64,000 bases of DNA from Gambelia wislizenii (Eukaryota; Chordata; Lepidosauria; Squamata; Crotaphytidae): NCBI GenBank assembly GCA_030847615.1, contig JAUMIR010000005.1, forward strand, positions 246,674,645 through 246,738,644. The letters run 5' to 3'. Under the pieces are notes generated by a model, which did no database searches, had not been told where the DNA came from, and saw only the letters and a program-made list of their open reading frames with translations. The position numbers were made by a program, and so were the translations under genes. Below are positions 1-11,428 of the stretch, piece after piece. The stretch's first letter is position 1. Each line of letters starts with the position of its first letter.

Positions 1-1199
1 TCAATCTGTTTACCTAACCACTTACCAATTGGTTATTACGCTTATTTTTATTTTATTTTTCCTCTTGTCCTGGAGGAATGATAAAGGAATAAGGAAACTT
101 GTATATTCCCAAAGGATTTATACCCTCTCCTTAGACAAGGATGTGAGAAACTCACTTGTAACATTGTAATAATAGAGGTTGAGTTATACCAGTTTTACTG
201 TTGGGACTAAGTCCCTCATAAAATATATGAATTGGTAGTGCTCTATCTAGTGGATTATTTAATACTAGATGGTTAATAGCTAAAAGGATTATCGGCTTCA
301 GGTTGGTGAGCTTTATGGGATAGTGAGAACCAGAATATGGCACTAGGAGATTTCTGTTTATTACTTGTCTGCTGGCCTGTGATGTCCCACAGGCATCTAT
401 CTTGGCCCCTTTTGTTTCATGTTTACCAGAGAAGTAATTTTGACATTTGGACTATAATGCCATTGATATGCTGATGACATCCCTGTTCTGTGTCTCCTTT
501 CTACCTTGCTCCAGGAGGCAGTTGAAATACCAAATATACTTGTAACAGTATTGGATAGAAGCTAGTAAATCAAAACTTAATCCAAGCATGACTAATGTGC
601 TCATGATTCTTCTTAGTGGTACAAAACTATATTTGAGAGACTATATTTTCTCCTATGTAGCTAGGCTAGAGTTTTGGTGGGAGCACACTCCTCCCTCAAT
701 TGCCTGTTCAAAAGGATATGGCTTTTCTTTTTAAACAATTGCAAAAGCAGCTTCATAGAACTGTTCCTATATATAAAAGGGAAAAAAATAGAGTGAATGG
801 ATTTGGTTTTTTCCTACCTTTTCCCTTTGATTGTTCTACACTGTTTGTGTTTTTACTTAATATTAGTGAGTGCTTTGGTAGGTCAGTTTTTTCAGGTGCC
901 TCTCCTTGGGCCTATGGTTCAAAAACTCCTCTTTCCACAAGTCCTTGTTTTGTGAGAGCAAATTACCGGTACTACTTTCAGATCGTTATCATGGTTGTCT
1001 CCTAAAAAAAAAAAAAAAGAGAGAGAGAGATGTTTTATCTGAGTCCTGTAAATACTGTTTTGCTTTTAATGTGTAACCAGAAGATCCAGGGCTTTGTATC
1101 TTTATGATCTTCTGTGGGAGAAGAAGGCACCCCAAGTAAAATATTGTAATAATTCACTTAGTCACCCCTAAGTGCTCTGCTCTATACTGAGTGTCAGAC
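1..1199. other. No gene recognised
   Basis: AT-rich sequence with short, unconvincing open frames on both strands. A short A-run followed by GA dinucleotides sits at about 1004-1030. I see no repeat family I can name. Confidence 0.5.
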
Positions 1200-1720
1200 A
1201 GCATCCTAATGGATCAACTGGTTGTCACACCTTAAGACTTGGTTGACTGCAGCTCCTGTGGGACTGCTCAGTAGCTCTTGGAGGCTGGAAGATCTTGGAT
1301 AACTTCTTTAGTGCCGGGACCATCTGAGTTGGTACTGACTGACACCTCCTTTCCTCATCTTAATTGCTACTTCAGTTCTTGATTCCAAATGGATGGCAAA
1401 GCTTCAGATAAGGTGCTGTCTAAATGTCACAGATTATATTGTTCCAAGTCCAAAAAGAAGTCATAATCTCCAGAATGGTTTCCTATTATTGGGCAAGCCT
1501 AAAACCTATAGATGCTTGAGTGGTATTAACCCATTCAATGGGTCCATGTTTTTCCTAAAAGAACCTTGGTATCAAAACAAGAGCCACAAGAGCTATTGGA
1601 ATAACAATCCTTTCTCCACAAGTAGTGGTCCTAAAAATATGTGCACTTATTTCTATATAAATCCTACCAGTAGAAGTCTTGTCTTCAGTTTTGCTTCTTG
1701 GGTCTGAAAAAAACTATAAA
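1200..1720 (+). pseudogene. Possible remnant of a DIRS gag (subfamily B)
   Basis: One frame around 1400-1460 reads a Lys/Ser-rich stretch (DKVLSKCHRLYCSKSKKKS) that resembles the Lys-rich part of the D4 gag (KHLSKHDSTKSKTKTK, near 56440-56490). Just upstream a Pro/Ser/Thr pattern also resembles that gag. The frame is broken by stops and frameshifts. The match is short and low in complexity, so this is a guess rather than an assignment. Confidence 0.22.
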
Positions 1721-1950
1721 TAAGGCCTTTGGTATTAGAGGCACAAAATATTGGTCTCGTCCTTGAAGGATCATAATATTTACTTGGACTGATGATCGTC
1801 AGTGGTGTTACTGTTCACCAAATCACACCTGACACTTGTCCACCCCATGTTTGCCATGTTCAGAATGCCAGCTGCTAAGATTATGAGCAGTCTAAGACCT
1901 TTAAAAGATAAAGCTCTCAGTCTCTTTCACCAAGATACTGGGAATGTATC

Positions 1951-2075
1951 ATTCTCTGATGGAGGGGGTGATATGGGTCCTTCATTTGTGAGTTCCGTCA
2001 GTCACCGCAGAGGTGGAGCAGGAAGTTACGTCAATCTTTTGTGATTTTGATTTCTTTGTCTCCTCCAGGCTCAGT
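1951..2075 (+). repeat. Left inverted terminal repeat of D1
   Basis: The stretch around GATTTTGATTTCTTTGTCTC is the reverse complement of sequence at about 7890-7925, and the pairing continues outward to the ends with mismatches. The inner boundary near 2075 is approximate. Confidence 0.85.
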
Positions 2076-2350
2076 TTTAACTTCCTGCTTCACCCAGCCG
2101 GTTATAGGAAACTCTCCTCCATCTACTCTGTTCCTTTGTTTACCTTTTATCTCCTTTTTTCCTAGTTCTCTCTCTTATTCTCCGCTCTGCCTATACAGGG
2201 ATTCTCTGCCTTTCTCCCTTACATTCAAATCTCCTGCCTTTAAAAAAAAAACACAACCTTGTCCCTTTCTCCTCTCATGGCTTCCTGGACTTCTCCTCCA
2301 CTCTCTCCTCCTCCCATTTGGCTTGCCTTATTAACTCCTTCCTTGCTGCC

Positions 2351-4664
2351 ATGGAAAGTGCTACCCTGGCGCAGGAGAGCTTGCCATTGGCAGCCAAGGA
2401 CTCTGGAGCACCCGGGGGTACCTCCCGACCCCGGCCACTCCATGATCGCGGTAGACACCGCGAGAGGGGCTGCGGCTGCCATTGCTTCTGCTGGTGGCCC
2501 CCTACCAGGAGTCCACCAGCGGGACGCAGCCCGGAGAGCCTCCCAGGCCATCACAGCTGGGAGCACCTCCGAGCAACGGCAACAATGAAGTCGCGAAGGA
2601 GACTGGCCCAGATGAAGAAGAATCTGGCCTCCGAGGACTCCTCTGGGGCTGTGATGACCCATCCGCCCTCTGGAGCTTCTGGCATGCCCCCGGACCCTGC
2701 TGCCACGGATGGTTGGGGGCAGGAGCCCCCGGTAAGGGGCAGGGGCCCTCGGGGGGAGTGGGGATGAGTTGGCCCTTCCCCCTCGCATTGTGCCCTCCCT
2801 GCTCCTGGGGACTTCGGGCATCAAACCCCCTTGGAGGCCCAACGGAGATCAGGGGAACAACGGGGGGAGCGGGGATCTGTCCCCAATCCCGGAGGTACTC
2901 CCCATTGAAGGGCCCCAGATTGCCACTGTGGCTGCTACGGTGGGGGGGAGCCACGCAGGCACAGCCCCCAGCATTCCAGGCAGCCCAAGTCACCCAGGCC
3001 GCAGGGCACCAGACCCAGCCTACAGGGCACCAGGCCCAAGCCACGCTGCCCCAGGTCCCCCAGGCCACGACCCCCCAGGCCCCTCAAGCTTCGACCTCTC
3101 AGGCTCTCCAGGTTGGGGCCTACCTGGTATCAGCCCACCAGGTCCCGGTCTATCGTGGCACAAGGGATGACCTAAGCAGTATCTCATCCTCCCATCCCTC
3201 CAGTGGGGAGGAATCAGAGGTGGATTGGGTCTGAAGGAATGCAGGCGAGCCGAGTCGGCCTGCTCCTACCTTGCAGGGTCGTCGTAAGAAGCGTAAGGGA
3301 GCCATCAAGGCTGCCCTACAGCTCCTATCCAGCGCCCTACTATCAGATGAGGATTCATCTGAGGGCCCTAGCACTAGTGCTTCTGCATCAGGCCTGCTGC
3401 CCTCGGGCTCACGTCCCCGGGGCCAATCCAAAGGGAAGGCCAAATCCAAGTGACGACCAAGGATGCTTCATCTAAGGCAACCCTACGCTCCAAGAAGAGG
3501 AAAAATCCTCCCTCTAACCGCTCATCCACAGAAACCCTTGTGGATTCTGAGGACGTACGTCGTCTCATTGATGCTGTCAGGGGGTCTGTGACCACAGACG
3601 TACTGGGCAACAAGGAAGAAGGGGAGATCTTGGATTCCGAGGCATCAGAACAGGAAACCTCGGATAGACTGTTCCAAGGAGAGTGGTACACCCATTTACT
3701 TACCAAAATGATGGCTACCCTGGAAATCTCCTCTTCCGACCAGGAGCAGACACCTTCAATGTCCTCAAGCAACGAGAGGATGGTGGCCGTTATGTGTACC
3801 TCTCGTCCAAAGAAACCAGAGCTTCCTTTTCCTGAAGCCTTCTGGAACCTGATACTAGACGAGTGGAACAAGCCTTCCCTGGGGCGGAGGGGCACCATTG
3901 TAGCCTAAAAATACTACAACATCAGCCAGCGACACCTCGAGTGTCTGAAGCCCCCAGTGGTTGACAATCCAGTTGCGTCACTCGTTTCTAATTTTCTGGC
4001 TCCCAAGGAGGGCGAGGGCTCTCTCAGGGACCCAGATGAGAAAAGGGCCGATTCAGCCATCAAAAATGCCCATGAGGTCGCGGCCTGTGGGGTAAGGGCT
4101 AATCTTGCCATATCCCTCTTCTCTCAAACATTGGTGGTTTGGCTCCAGGAACTCATGGAGATCCAGGATCTTGCCCCAAGAGTATTTCACAAGACACTCC
4201 TGAGATTTCTACATGCCCTTTTCTCATGGCGGATGTCGCCCAAGACACCATGATCTTCTCAGCCCAAGCTGTGGGCACCCTGACGCTGGGCAGAAGATCT
4301 ATATGGCTGAAGTACTGGCAGGTGGACAGCCCAACTAGAGAGGCTCTGGCCTCATCTGCCTTTAAAGGGCTCAAACTATTTGGAGAAGAGGCCCTTAAGG
4401 GCATCCTCGTAGAAACCAAGGACAAGAAGATGGCAATGCCATCCACCCTCAAGAAGTCAGATGAGAAAAGCAGGAGGCAACCTTTTCAGTATGTTAACTT
4501 CTTTTGTTCATCAAGGGGTTTTGGAAAGCAGTGGAACTACAACTCTTTCACCCCACCTGGGTCAAACCCAACTATGTCATTAGACACACACAGGGATCAC
4601 AACAAAACACCAACAGAAGGGGAACCCCCAATCAACAAAGGGGAAGCCCCCGCCAGGAATCCTG
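2351..4664 (+). pseudogene. D1 gag, frameshifted
   Basis: Structural protein ORF of the DIRS element. The likely start is ATG 2351 (MESATLAQES). The first third is rich in Pro, Gly, Ala and Gln and includes tandem QA-type repeats near 2970-3110. It is followed by a basic segment (RRKKRKGAIKAALQLLSSALLSDED) and then the conserved core: EGEILDSEASEQETSDRLF, FPEAFWNLILDEWNKPSLGRRG, APKEGEGSLRDPDEKRAD and LVETKDKK. These match the D3 gag one for one. At least three frameshifts and a stop at 3908 break it. It ends at the same TGA (4662-4664) as the D3 gag relative to the RT frame, so the gag/RT overlap is ancestral. Confidence 0.8.
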
Positions 4665-6533
4665 ACTCGGAGTCACTCCCTGTGGGCAGCCGGCGACATC
4701 TGTTCCTTGCATCTTGGTCGAACTCGACAGCAGACAAGTGGGTCATCAACATGATCACCCACGGATATCGAATTGAGTTCGACACAAGGCCAAGGGGCAG
4801 ATTCATTCCAGCCCCAATCCCCAAGAACCTCAACAAAGTGAGGGACCTTGCAGAAGCTATCACACACCTACGAGACATTGCCGCCATATAGTACATTCCA
4901 GACTCGCAGCGTTACTCGGGTATACACCTTCTTTTTCACGGTTCCAAAGAAGGATGGCAGCCTCTGGTCTATCCTAGACTTAAAGTATACCAACTCATGC
5001 ATCACCTACAAGAGATTCTGGATGGAAATCCTCTTGTCCATCAGAGAGGCTCTGCGGCCTGGGGACTTCCTTGCCTCTCTCGACCTTTCGGAAGCGTATC
5101 TGCACATTATGATTCATGAGGAAAGCAGGCAGTATCTCCACTTTGCGTTTGGGGAACAGCACTTCCAGTTACGAGCCTTTCCTTTCGGTCTGGCTTTAGC
5201 ACTGAGTATTCACCAAGATCCTAGTAGTCGTCATTGCCAACCTGAGGTCCCAGGGAATCCACCTGTACCCTTACCTGGATGACATCTTATTTCGGGCCTC
5301 ATCACTAGAGAAGGCCCAGAGAGATCTACAGTACACAATCAACTATCTGCAGGACCATGGTTTTCTGGTGAACTTCAAGAAGAGCAGCCTGTCCATCACT
5401 CATCTGGGAGTGCAGCGCATACCATCACTCATCTGGGAGTGCAGATCGGCACTTTGCGTTCTGAGGTCACCCTCTCACGGGAACGACAGGAGGTACTCCG
5501 TTGGGAAGCCCGTGCGTCTGGTCAATGAAGACGGTCCTACCGTCCTCACTGGCCAGGCTCCTAGGCCTCATGATCTCAGCAATCGGGGTGGTTCCCTGGG
5601 CGCGTTTCTACTCCAGGCCACTACAAGCCTTCTTAATGCCATACCAGAAGGAGATCGTGATCAGGAGAGCCATTCTCCTTATCCTCCCACAGCAGATAAA
5701 GAACTCGTTGATCTGGTGGTCCCAGGGGAAATCAGTAAGCAAAGACTCTGCTCATGGTTATGCATCCAGTCTTGGTCACCACAGATGCAAGTTTATAGGG
5801 CTGGGGAGCGCACTGCCAGGGGCAGGTGACATAAGGCCTCTAGAGCACACAGGAGCAATTGCACAGCACCAGTTGGCTGGAACTGAGGGCGGCCTGCCTG
5901 GCCCTACAGCACTTCATGGCAATTCTAAAGAACAGACATGTCATGGTAATGACAGACAACACCATAGCACGATCGTACATAGCGAAACAGGGCGGATCGA
6001 GATCCGGGTCCTTATGTTAGGAAGCGGACCTCCTGTTCAACTTGGCGGAAAGGACAGTGCTGTCGCTCACCGCCCAATACTTTCAGGGGGACCTCAACCA
6101 GCAAGCAGACTATCTGAGCAGGAACCTGATCCTACCAGGGGAATGGGAGCTGAACTAGGAGGTCTTCCTCTGGATCCAGTCCCGATTCGGTCCACTAGAA
6201 GTAGACATGGTTGCAACCAGGCCCAACTTCAAGCTGGACAGGTTCTTCTCCGGGTTCCCACATCCCAGTGCCGAGGGGACGGATGCCCTGCGGTCCAAGT
6301 GGCCGTTAGGCCTTCTTTATCTGTTTCCCCCCTTTCCCCTCATTGGGAAGGTTTGCAGAAAGATCCAACAGGAGGAAGCACAAGTGGTGATGGTGGCTCC
6401 TCACTGTCCGAGAAGACCCTGGTTCTCCGACCTGACGGAAATGGTGACCAAGGCTCCCTGGCTCCTTCCCCAAAGACCAGATCTGCTACACCAGGGCCGA
6501 TCCTTCATCTGGATCCAGACTGGCTACAGCTGA
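4655..6533 (+). pseudogene. D1 reverse transcriptase-RNase H (plus C-terminal domain), broken
   Basis: RT motifs are spread over several frames: VPKKDGSLWSILDLK, FLASLDLSEAYLHI (first catalytic Asp), FPFGLA and, in another frame near 5270-5290, the YLDD box. RNase H pieces follow (TDASL near 5785; TDNTIARSYIAKQGG near 5955-6000). The C-terminal part (6207-6533) has RFFSGFPHPSAEGTDALRSKW and LFPPFPLIGKVCRKIQQ, the domain that in DIRS elements has been compared with Dam-like methyltransferases. Several frameshifts, a stop at 4889-4891 and a 29-bp tandem duplication at 5393-5450 show that this copy is dead. Confidence 0.85.
5393..5450 (+). repeat. 29-bp tandem duplication inside D1 RT
   Basis: A 23-bp stretch at 5393-5415 recurs at 5422-5444 with a 29-bp period. 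The duplicated text encodes the SITHLGVQ part of the RT thumb. 29 is not a multiple of three, so it shifts the frame. D3 has a single copy at the equivalent place. Confidence 0.9.
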
Positions 6534-6559
6534 CAGCACGGAATGGCAGACCCTGAGAG

Positions 6560-7590
6560 ACCATGGTTAAGAAGACTCAGTTATCAATACCCGACTCTCC
6601 TCGAGAAGCATCTCCACCTGAAGGATCTACGAAGCTACATGGTGGGCCTTCAGGAGATGGTATGCCTCCCGCAAGCTAGACCACCAAGAGGTGTCGGTGA
6701 GGCACATCCTCGCTTTTCTACAGAAGGGTCTGGAAGACGGTCTCCACCCCAACACCCTAAAGCAGCAGGTAGCAATCCTCTCCGCCTTCCTCACGGGGCA
6801 GGACAATACCCATCTGTCTTCTCATCCACATATCAGGCGATTCCTGAGGGGGGCTTCAATAATTCCACCCCCAGTTCATCACAGATTTCCATCATGGAAT
6901 CTCTCACTGGTTCTAAGACATCTCATGAAGTCTCCATTCGAGCCTCTCCACAAGGTGACGCTCAGGACACTCACCATTAAGGTGGCCTTCATAGTGGCTG
7001 TCACTTCAGCTTGAAGGGTCTCAGAATTAGTTGCCCTGTCCATGAGAGAATACCTCTGCTCCTTCAGCGACGATACAGTGACTCTTCATCCTGACCCCTC
7101 ATTTAGGCCCAAGGTCATCTCCGAGTTCCATACCTTGCAGCCAATTGTCCTGCCTTCATTTTGCCCGTCTCCTTCTCACCTGAAGGAAAAACTCTGGCAC
7201 AAGCTGGACGTCAGGAGGGCCTTGAGGATCTACATCAAGCGCATGGCCTCCTTCCGTCGCTGCAATGCCCTATTTGTTTCCTTCTCTCAATCGTCTCTGG
7301 GAACCAGGGCTTCGCAGACAACCATCGCTACTTAGATTAAAGCCTACATTTTTGCAGCTTATGACACCGCCAAGTTCCCGAGGCCATCGGGAGTTACTGC
7401 TCATTCAACCAGATCAGCGGCAACTTCTGCCGTGTTTTCCACCAACGGCTCCCTAGCAAAAATCTGCAGGGTGTCAACCTGGAGTACTCCATCCACCTTC
7501 ACCAGACATTATAAGGTGGATAAATTTTTGATCAGCAGAAGCGACCTTTGGTCGCAGAGTACTCCAGGAGGTGATCAAGTTCTAAAGTTT
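6560..7590 (+). pseudogene. D1 tyrosine recombinase, broken
   Basis: The recombinase that would integrate the circular cDNA. The N-terminal SAM-like part reads VRHILAFLQKGLEDGLHPNTLKQQ near 6694. The catalytic region then has RVSELVALS (Arg), AHSTRSAATSAVF (His-x-x-Arg, near 7400) and TRHYKVDKF (nucleophilic Tyr, near 7505). An in-frame TGA at 7012-7014 replaces the first Arg of the SARR motif, probably by CpG decay, and a TAG at about 7333 is a second stop. Catalytic residues themselves are otherwise kept. Confidence 0.88.
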
Positions 7591-7629
7591 TCACTTAGCA
7601 GTCACTCCCACCCTTCATTAGTAGGGTAG

Positions 7630-7760
7630 CTTGGGCATGTCCCACAGATGAAGGACCCGTATCACCCCCTCCCTCAGAGAATGACACATTGCTCACTTAC
7701 CGTGAAGGTGGATTCTTGAGGGAGCAGGTGCTACGGGTCCTTCCCCACCCAGTTGACTGC
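7630..7760 (+). repeat. Internal complementary region of D1
   Basis: This stretch is complementary to the left end (CAGATGAAGGACCCGTATCA side) joined to the right end (CTTACCGTGAAG side), meeting around GAGAATGACACATTG at about 7677-7691. That is the arrangement DIRS elements use to template closure of the circular DNA. Read in reverse, it gives the predicted circle junction containing CATTCTC. Confidence 0.82.
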
Positions 7761-7867
7761 ACTCTTATGCGCATCCTGAGGTGGAATTGGCTTTGGGGTG
7801 GTTTTTTCTGTTCAGATGTTATTCGATTTTCCTTGTCCTCTAGGGCTTTGCTAGTCAGTTAACTGAG

Positions 7868-8030
7868 CCTCGTGGCCAGATGGAGGAGACAAAGAAATCA
7901 AAATCACAAAGGATTGACGTAATTTCCTGCGCCACCTGGGATGGTGACTGACGTAACCCACAGATGAAGGACCCGTATCACCCGCTCCCTCAAGAATGCA
8001 GCTTCATGGTAAGTGACCAATGTGGCATTC
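7868..8030 (+). repeat. Right inverted terminal repeat of D1
   Basis: Reverse complement of the left terminus, with extra terminal sequence (CATGGTAAGTGACCAATGTGG) not present in the left repeat but present, inverted, in the internal complementary region. It ends at CATTCTC. Confidence 0.85.
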
Positions 8031-9309
8031 TCCTTTGTGATTCTGCAAGGGATAACAGAATTGGCTCTGTGGTGATGTTCATTGTGACTCTCAGTAACTT
8101 CTCCTCCTCTATTTATTAGATTATGTATTGTTTTCTATTGTGCATTATATAACATACAATCTTGTATAATATTATTTGGGGTGAACTGCAATGAATCCCT
8201 TTGTAGCCATAGGTTGCTCATGTGGCGCTATGCACTCAAATAAGTAAAAAAGTTTTCCTCACCCCACCCCCATATTCTTCTGATAGAATTACAGTGAATA
8301 GTGGACTTGTTAAATATAAATTCAGCCACAGGATCCCTGGTTCCCATATGCAAAACATCTGCTCTGCCAGTGATCTTTGCAGATCATGCTTCTTGGTTGG
8401 GAATGCGGAGGCAGAAAGGATGCAGGGATTCAGTTGTGCATAAACTTGTTCTGCATATGCTTGGAGACACTTAAACTATGGTTCTCTATATGATTATCTG
8501 AAAATATAAAATATACTGTGATATTTTATGTGGATAATATATGAAAACCTGAATGTCCCTAATGTTGAAACAGCTTGCATACACTCATGCCATGAGGTGC
8601 ACTGACAGGGGTTCTACTGGAGGAGTAAACTGCTAGTAGCAGTTGCTGCTTCTAAAGCCTACATTGGAGGTTTTGCAGGAGAGGGAGATAAATTGAAGAA
8701 GCTTCGGTAGACATACTGACAGTAAATCTCAGTTCCTCCAAAACCATGCATGTAGAATGGCAGTGTTGTTTATTGGGGGGAGGGGTTACATTGGAGAATA
8801 AAATTAAAAGGAAGCAGAATCAGCAAGCAGATGAAAGGCAGCCGCTTTAACTTTTGCTCCTGGAATCCAGCAATTCTCAGCAGTTGGTTGGAGACTATTT
8901 GAGATGGTCCTGTGGAGTGCCAACAAAGGGAGGAAAGCAAGCTCCTGCCCCCTGGGTCCCTCTTCCTGACAATTCATGAAGCAACTTGATAAATGATTGC
9001 ACTGTCGAGGGATGGTGGAGATGGAGATGTCTGGGAGCACCAGGAGGAATGTATCTAATTTGAGGATTGTTACAAGTTACAAAATTGAGAGAAGATAGAG
9101 ATGGTGGTTGTGTTGCCACACTGGAACAACCACACAAGGGCATGCATATGAGATCAAGCTTCTCAGTGCTTCTTCACCATCCCAGAATGAAAAGAAGCCT
9201 GACAGTCTGAAAAAGTGGCATGTACAAAGCTTTAGAAGGCCTCTCCTCATCCCTGTTTGTCTGAGGCTTCATTTCCCAGTTCACATAGAAAACTCAGGAA
9301 TATTTTCAT
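8031..9309. other. No gene recognised
   Basis: Only short overlapping open frames on both strands (for example 8804-9143 minus) with no recognisable domain. No named repeat seen. Confidence 0.5.
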
Positions 9310-9435
9310 TCCAGTTACACACTCTCAGCCTCAGAGGAAGGCAAAGGCAACCTCCCTCTGAACAAAACTCCCAATGAAAGAGGTGCTTAGGGTTGCCTTA
9401 AATTGGAAATAACTTGAAGGCAAACAACAATAGCA
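9310..9435 (+). repeat. Sauria-SINE/Bov-B type 3' tail
   Basis: The text runs CTCTCAGCCTCAGAGGAAGGCAAAGGCAA... through ACTTGAAGGCAAACAACAA, the tail shared by squamate Sauria SINEs and their partner Bov-B LINE. The tRNA-like head is missing, so this is a 5'-truncated copy. Confidence 0.75.
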
Positions 9436-10766
9436 GACCATCTCACTTCCTCACCTGCTGTGTGAATACTGGAAAACTAGCAGTGTTGTAGCTCCTTGTG
9501 GCCAACAGCAGCTATTGTATCTCCCTCTCCTTCCACCCCCCTCTCTCAAACACATAAAGAGCTTTCAGCCTATCCAATAGGTTTCTGATTCAGAATAAAA
9601 AAAGCTACAGAAACTATTGAATGGAACATTAATTACCCTAAAACAAAAACAAGAGGAGTTCACAGCTGGGTCCCAACACTCTGAATTCCCTTCCTCCCTT
9701 TTCCACTGCTTCTCTAGAGAGAACACCAGCTATTTATGCAATCTTTCCTTGTTGACAGTGCTATTGGACCCACAGGACACTTGGTCATTTCCCACTCCCA
9801 TAGGGTTTTATAGGATGGTGTTGCTCACTTTACCAGTTTCAGACCCTTCAGAGCAGGCATGGAAGGCTTCCAAAGCAAGAAGTTTCTGCACAACAAAACC
9901 TCCAGGTCTTTTGATTTACAGTGTCTTCTTTGCAGGTAGCAGTGCCAATTAGGATGCAAACAAATCCTTCTGGTTTGTTACTGGGTCTGTGCAAAGGAAG
10001 GCTCTACATAGCCACTTTAACAAGATAGCTGGACTTTGTTTTACACTGTTATGGGAGCTACTAGGGTTTGAAATTATTTATCTTTTAGCATGCAGTGCTT
10101 ATTTATTTTTTTGGATGGTGCTGAAAGAACAGTGTTATGTTTCAAAATATGTGTCTCAAAAATTATATTTTAAATAATCTGCCAGTTTTACAAGTGAGTC
10201 AGAAGCAATGTTCAGTTTGTCAAACAATATAATAAATGGAATTTATTGAATGCACAATAATGGAGTGCACGTTTACTTTTTTACCACATTTGAATCAGCC
10301 TTTTTGGCCAGAGCTGCCTGTGTTCCAAATAGAACACAGTCTCTCCCCACCCACCGTGCCCCCATAAGCCAATAGTGTCTTATGATTACATTAATAGGGT
10401 AATTAAAAACATGGTAAAAGGTTTGAGTTAACACCAGTCTCTCAGTATTTATGTATGTACAGAATGACAGTTCTGTTCCCCATTTATGATTGGTGAGACC
10501 AGAACTGGGTATGATAACCTGGGTTGTGAAATTTTGCTTCTTGGATGTTTTGAAGAAGACAAAGGTATCTTTTAAGATATCTTTAGTTACAAGGCATGAT
10601 TTTAAAATTTTCTGCCTTCAAGGAATATTTTCCATATTGCTGTTTGTTGAAGATAATGTGGTGAACGCTTGTACTTTTAAAAATTTCTTAGAATACATTA
10701 AAACACCATCCAGTCCCTTGATCTCACAACACTTACCCAAATTCTTAAAGAAGTGTCTGAAAACTG
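9436..10766. other. No gene recognised
   Basis: Open frames at 9617-9952 and 10490-10771 are short and show no domain. AT-rich and unassigned. Confidence 0.45.
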
Positions 10767-10769
10767 GCT

Positions 10770-10773
<4 letters not shown>

Positions 10774-10817
<44 letters not shown>
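10774..10817. repeat. CT/GA microsatellite at LINE 3' end
   Basis: About 42 bp of uninterrupted CT dinucleotides directly next to the LINE 3' terminus. The other LINE copy has a short CTCTCTCT at the same place, so the GA repeat is the element's own 3' tail, later expanded. Confidence 0.9.
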
Positions 10818-10819
<2 letters not shown>

Positions 10820-11421
10820 CTTTTCTTCACAAACGAAAATTCAGGAAGAACTCATCCCACGTTTTCTGCAAGCGTGCTGATGACTAAAAAGACCAGTCTG
10901 AGATAATCAAGTCCGGTTGCAGAAAGCACAGCAGATGGTCTACTTAGGGGATGTTTCTGGGTTGTGATTCTTTCTGTGTTGTCGTTTCTCTTCAAGACTT
11001 GTTTGGCGTGAGTTCTCAAATAAGGCTACAGCATTGTGGATAGTGCGTTTCCATGCCTCCCGATGTGAGGCCAGGGAGGACCATTGTTGGTGATCAATTT
11101 GGCCGAGCCTGAGATGTTGTTTCAGGGAGTCCTTGTATTGCTTTTTTGGAGCACCCCTCTTACGCTGACCCATGGCAAGTTCACCATAGAGTACTATTTT
11201 TTGGAGGCGATGGTCCTCCATCCTAGAAACGTGCCCTGCCCAGTGCAGCTGTGTTCTCAATATCATGGCCTCAATGCTGGTGATCCCTGCATGCTCAAGG
11301 ATAGCAACATTCGTCACATAGTTAGTCCAGTGTATATTTAGGATTGTGCGTATACAGTGCTGATTAAAGCGTTCAAGGAGTTGTAAGTGTTGGCAATTGG
11401 TGACGCATGTTTCAGACCCAT
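10774..11421 (-). mobile_element. 5'-truncated APE-type LINE copy
   Basis: A minus-strand frame (11317-10940) matches the C-terminal end of the larger LINE at 13513-16549: LRWAGHVSRMEDHRL, KRGAPKKRYKDSLKQHLRLG and HREAWRRTIHNAAALFENS with substitutions. The copy ends in a long CT run (GA repeat on the coding strand). GCTGAAA flanks it at 10767-10773 and 11422-11428, a plausible 7-bp target duplication. It is dead on arrival: only the last ~650 bp were inserted. Confidence 0.85.
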
Positions 11422-11428
11422 GCTGAAA

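Larger units (their letters stand above)
1951..8030 (+). mobile_element. DIRS-type retrotransposon D1, complete in outline but decayed
   Basis: The element has inverted terminal repeats, gag, RT-RNase H, a tyrosine recombinase region and an internal complementary region, in the order known for DIRS elements. The heptamer CATTCTC occurs at both ends (1950-1956 and 8026-8032), as expected if a circular intermediate recombined at a short identical sequence. Every ORF carries stops or frameshifts. It belongs to the same subfamily as D3: gag, RT and recombinase align over their lengths, including SDSEASE, APKEGEGSL and HSTRSAATSAVFSTN. Confidence 0.9.

Noticed and set aside
1951..8030. LTR retrotransposon interpretation of D1 and the other RT elements with terminal repeats
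   Set aside because: The terminal repeats are inverted, there is an internal complementary region, and a tyrosine recombinase replaces protease and DDE integrase.
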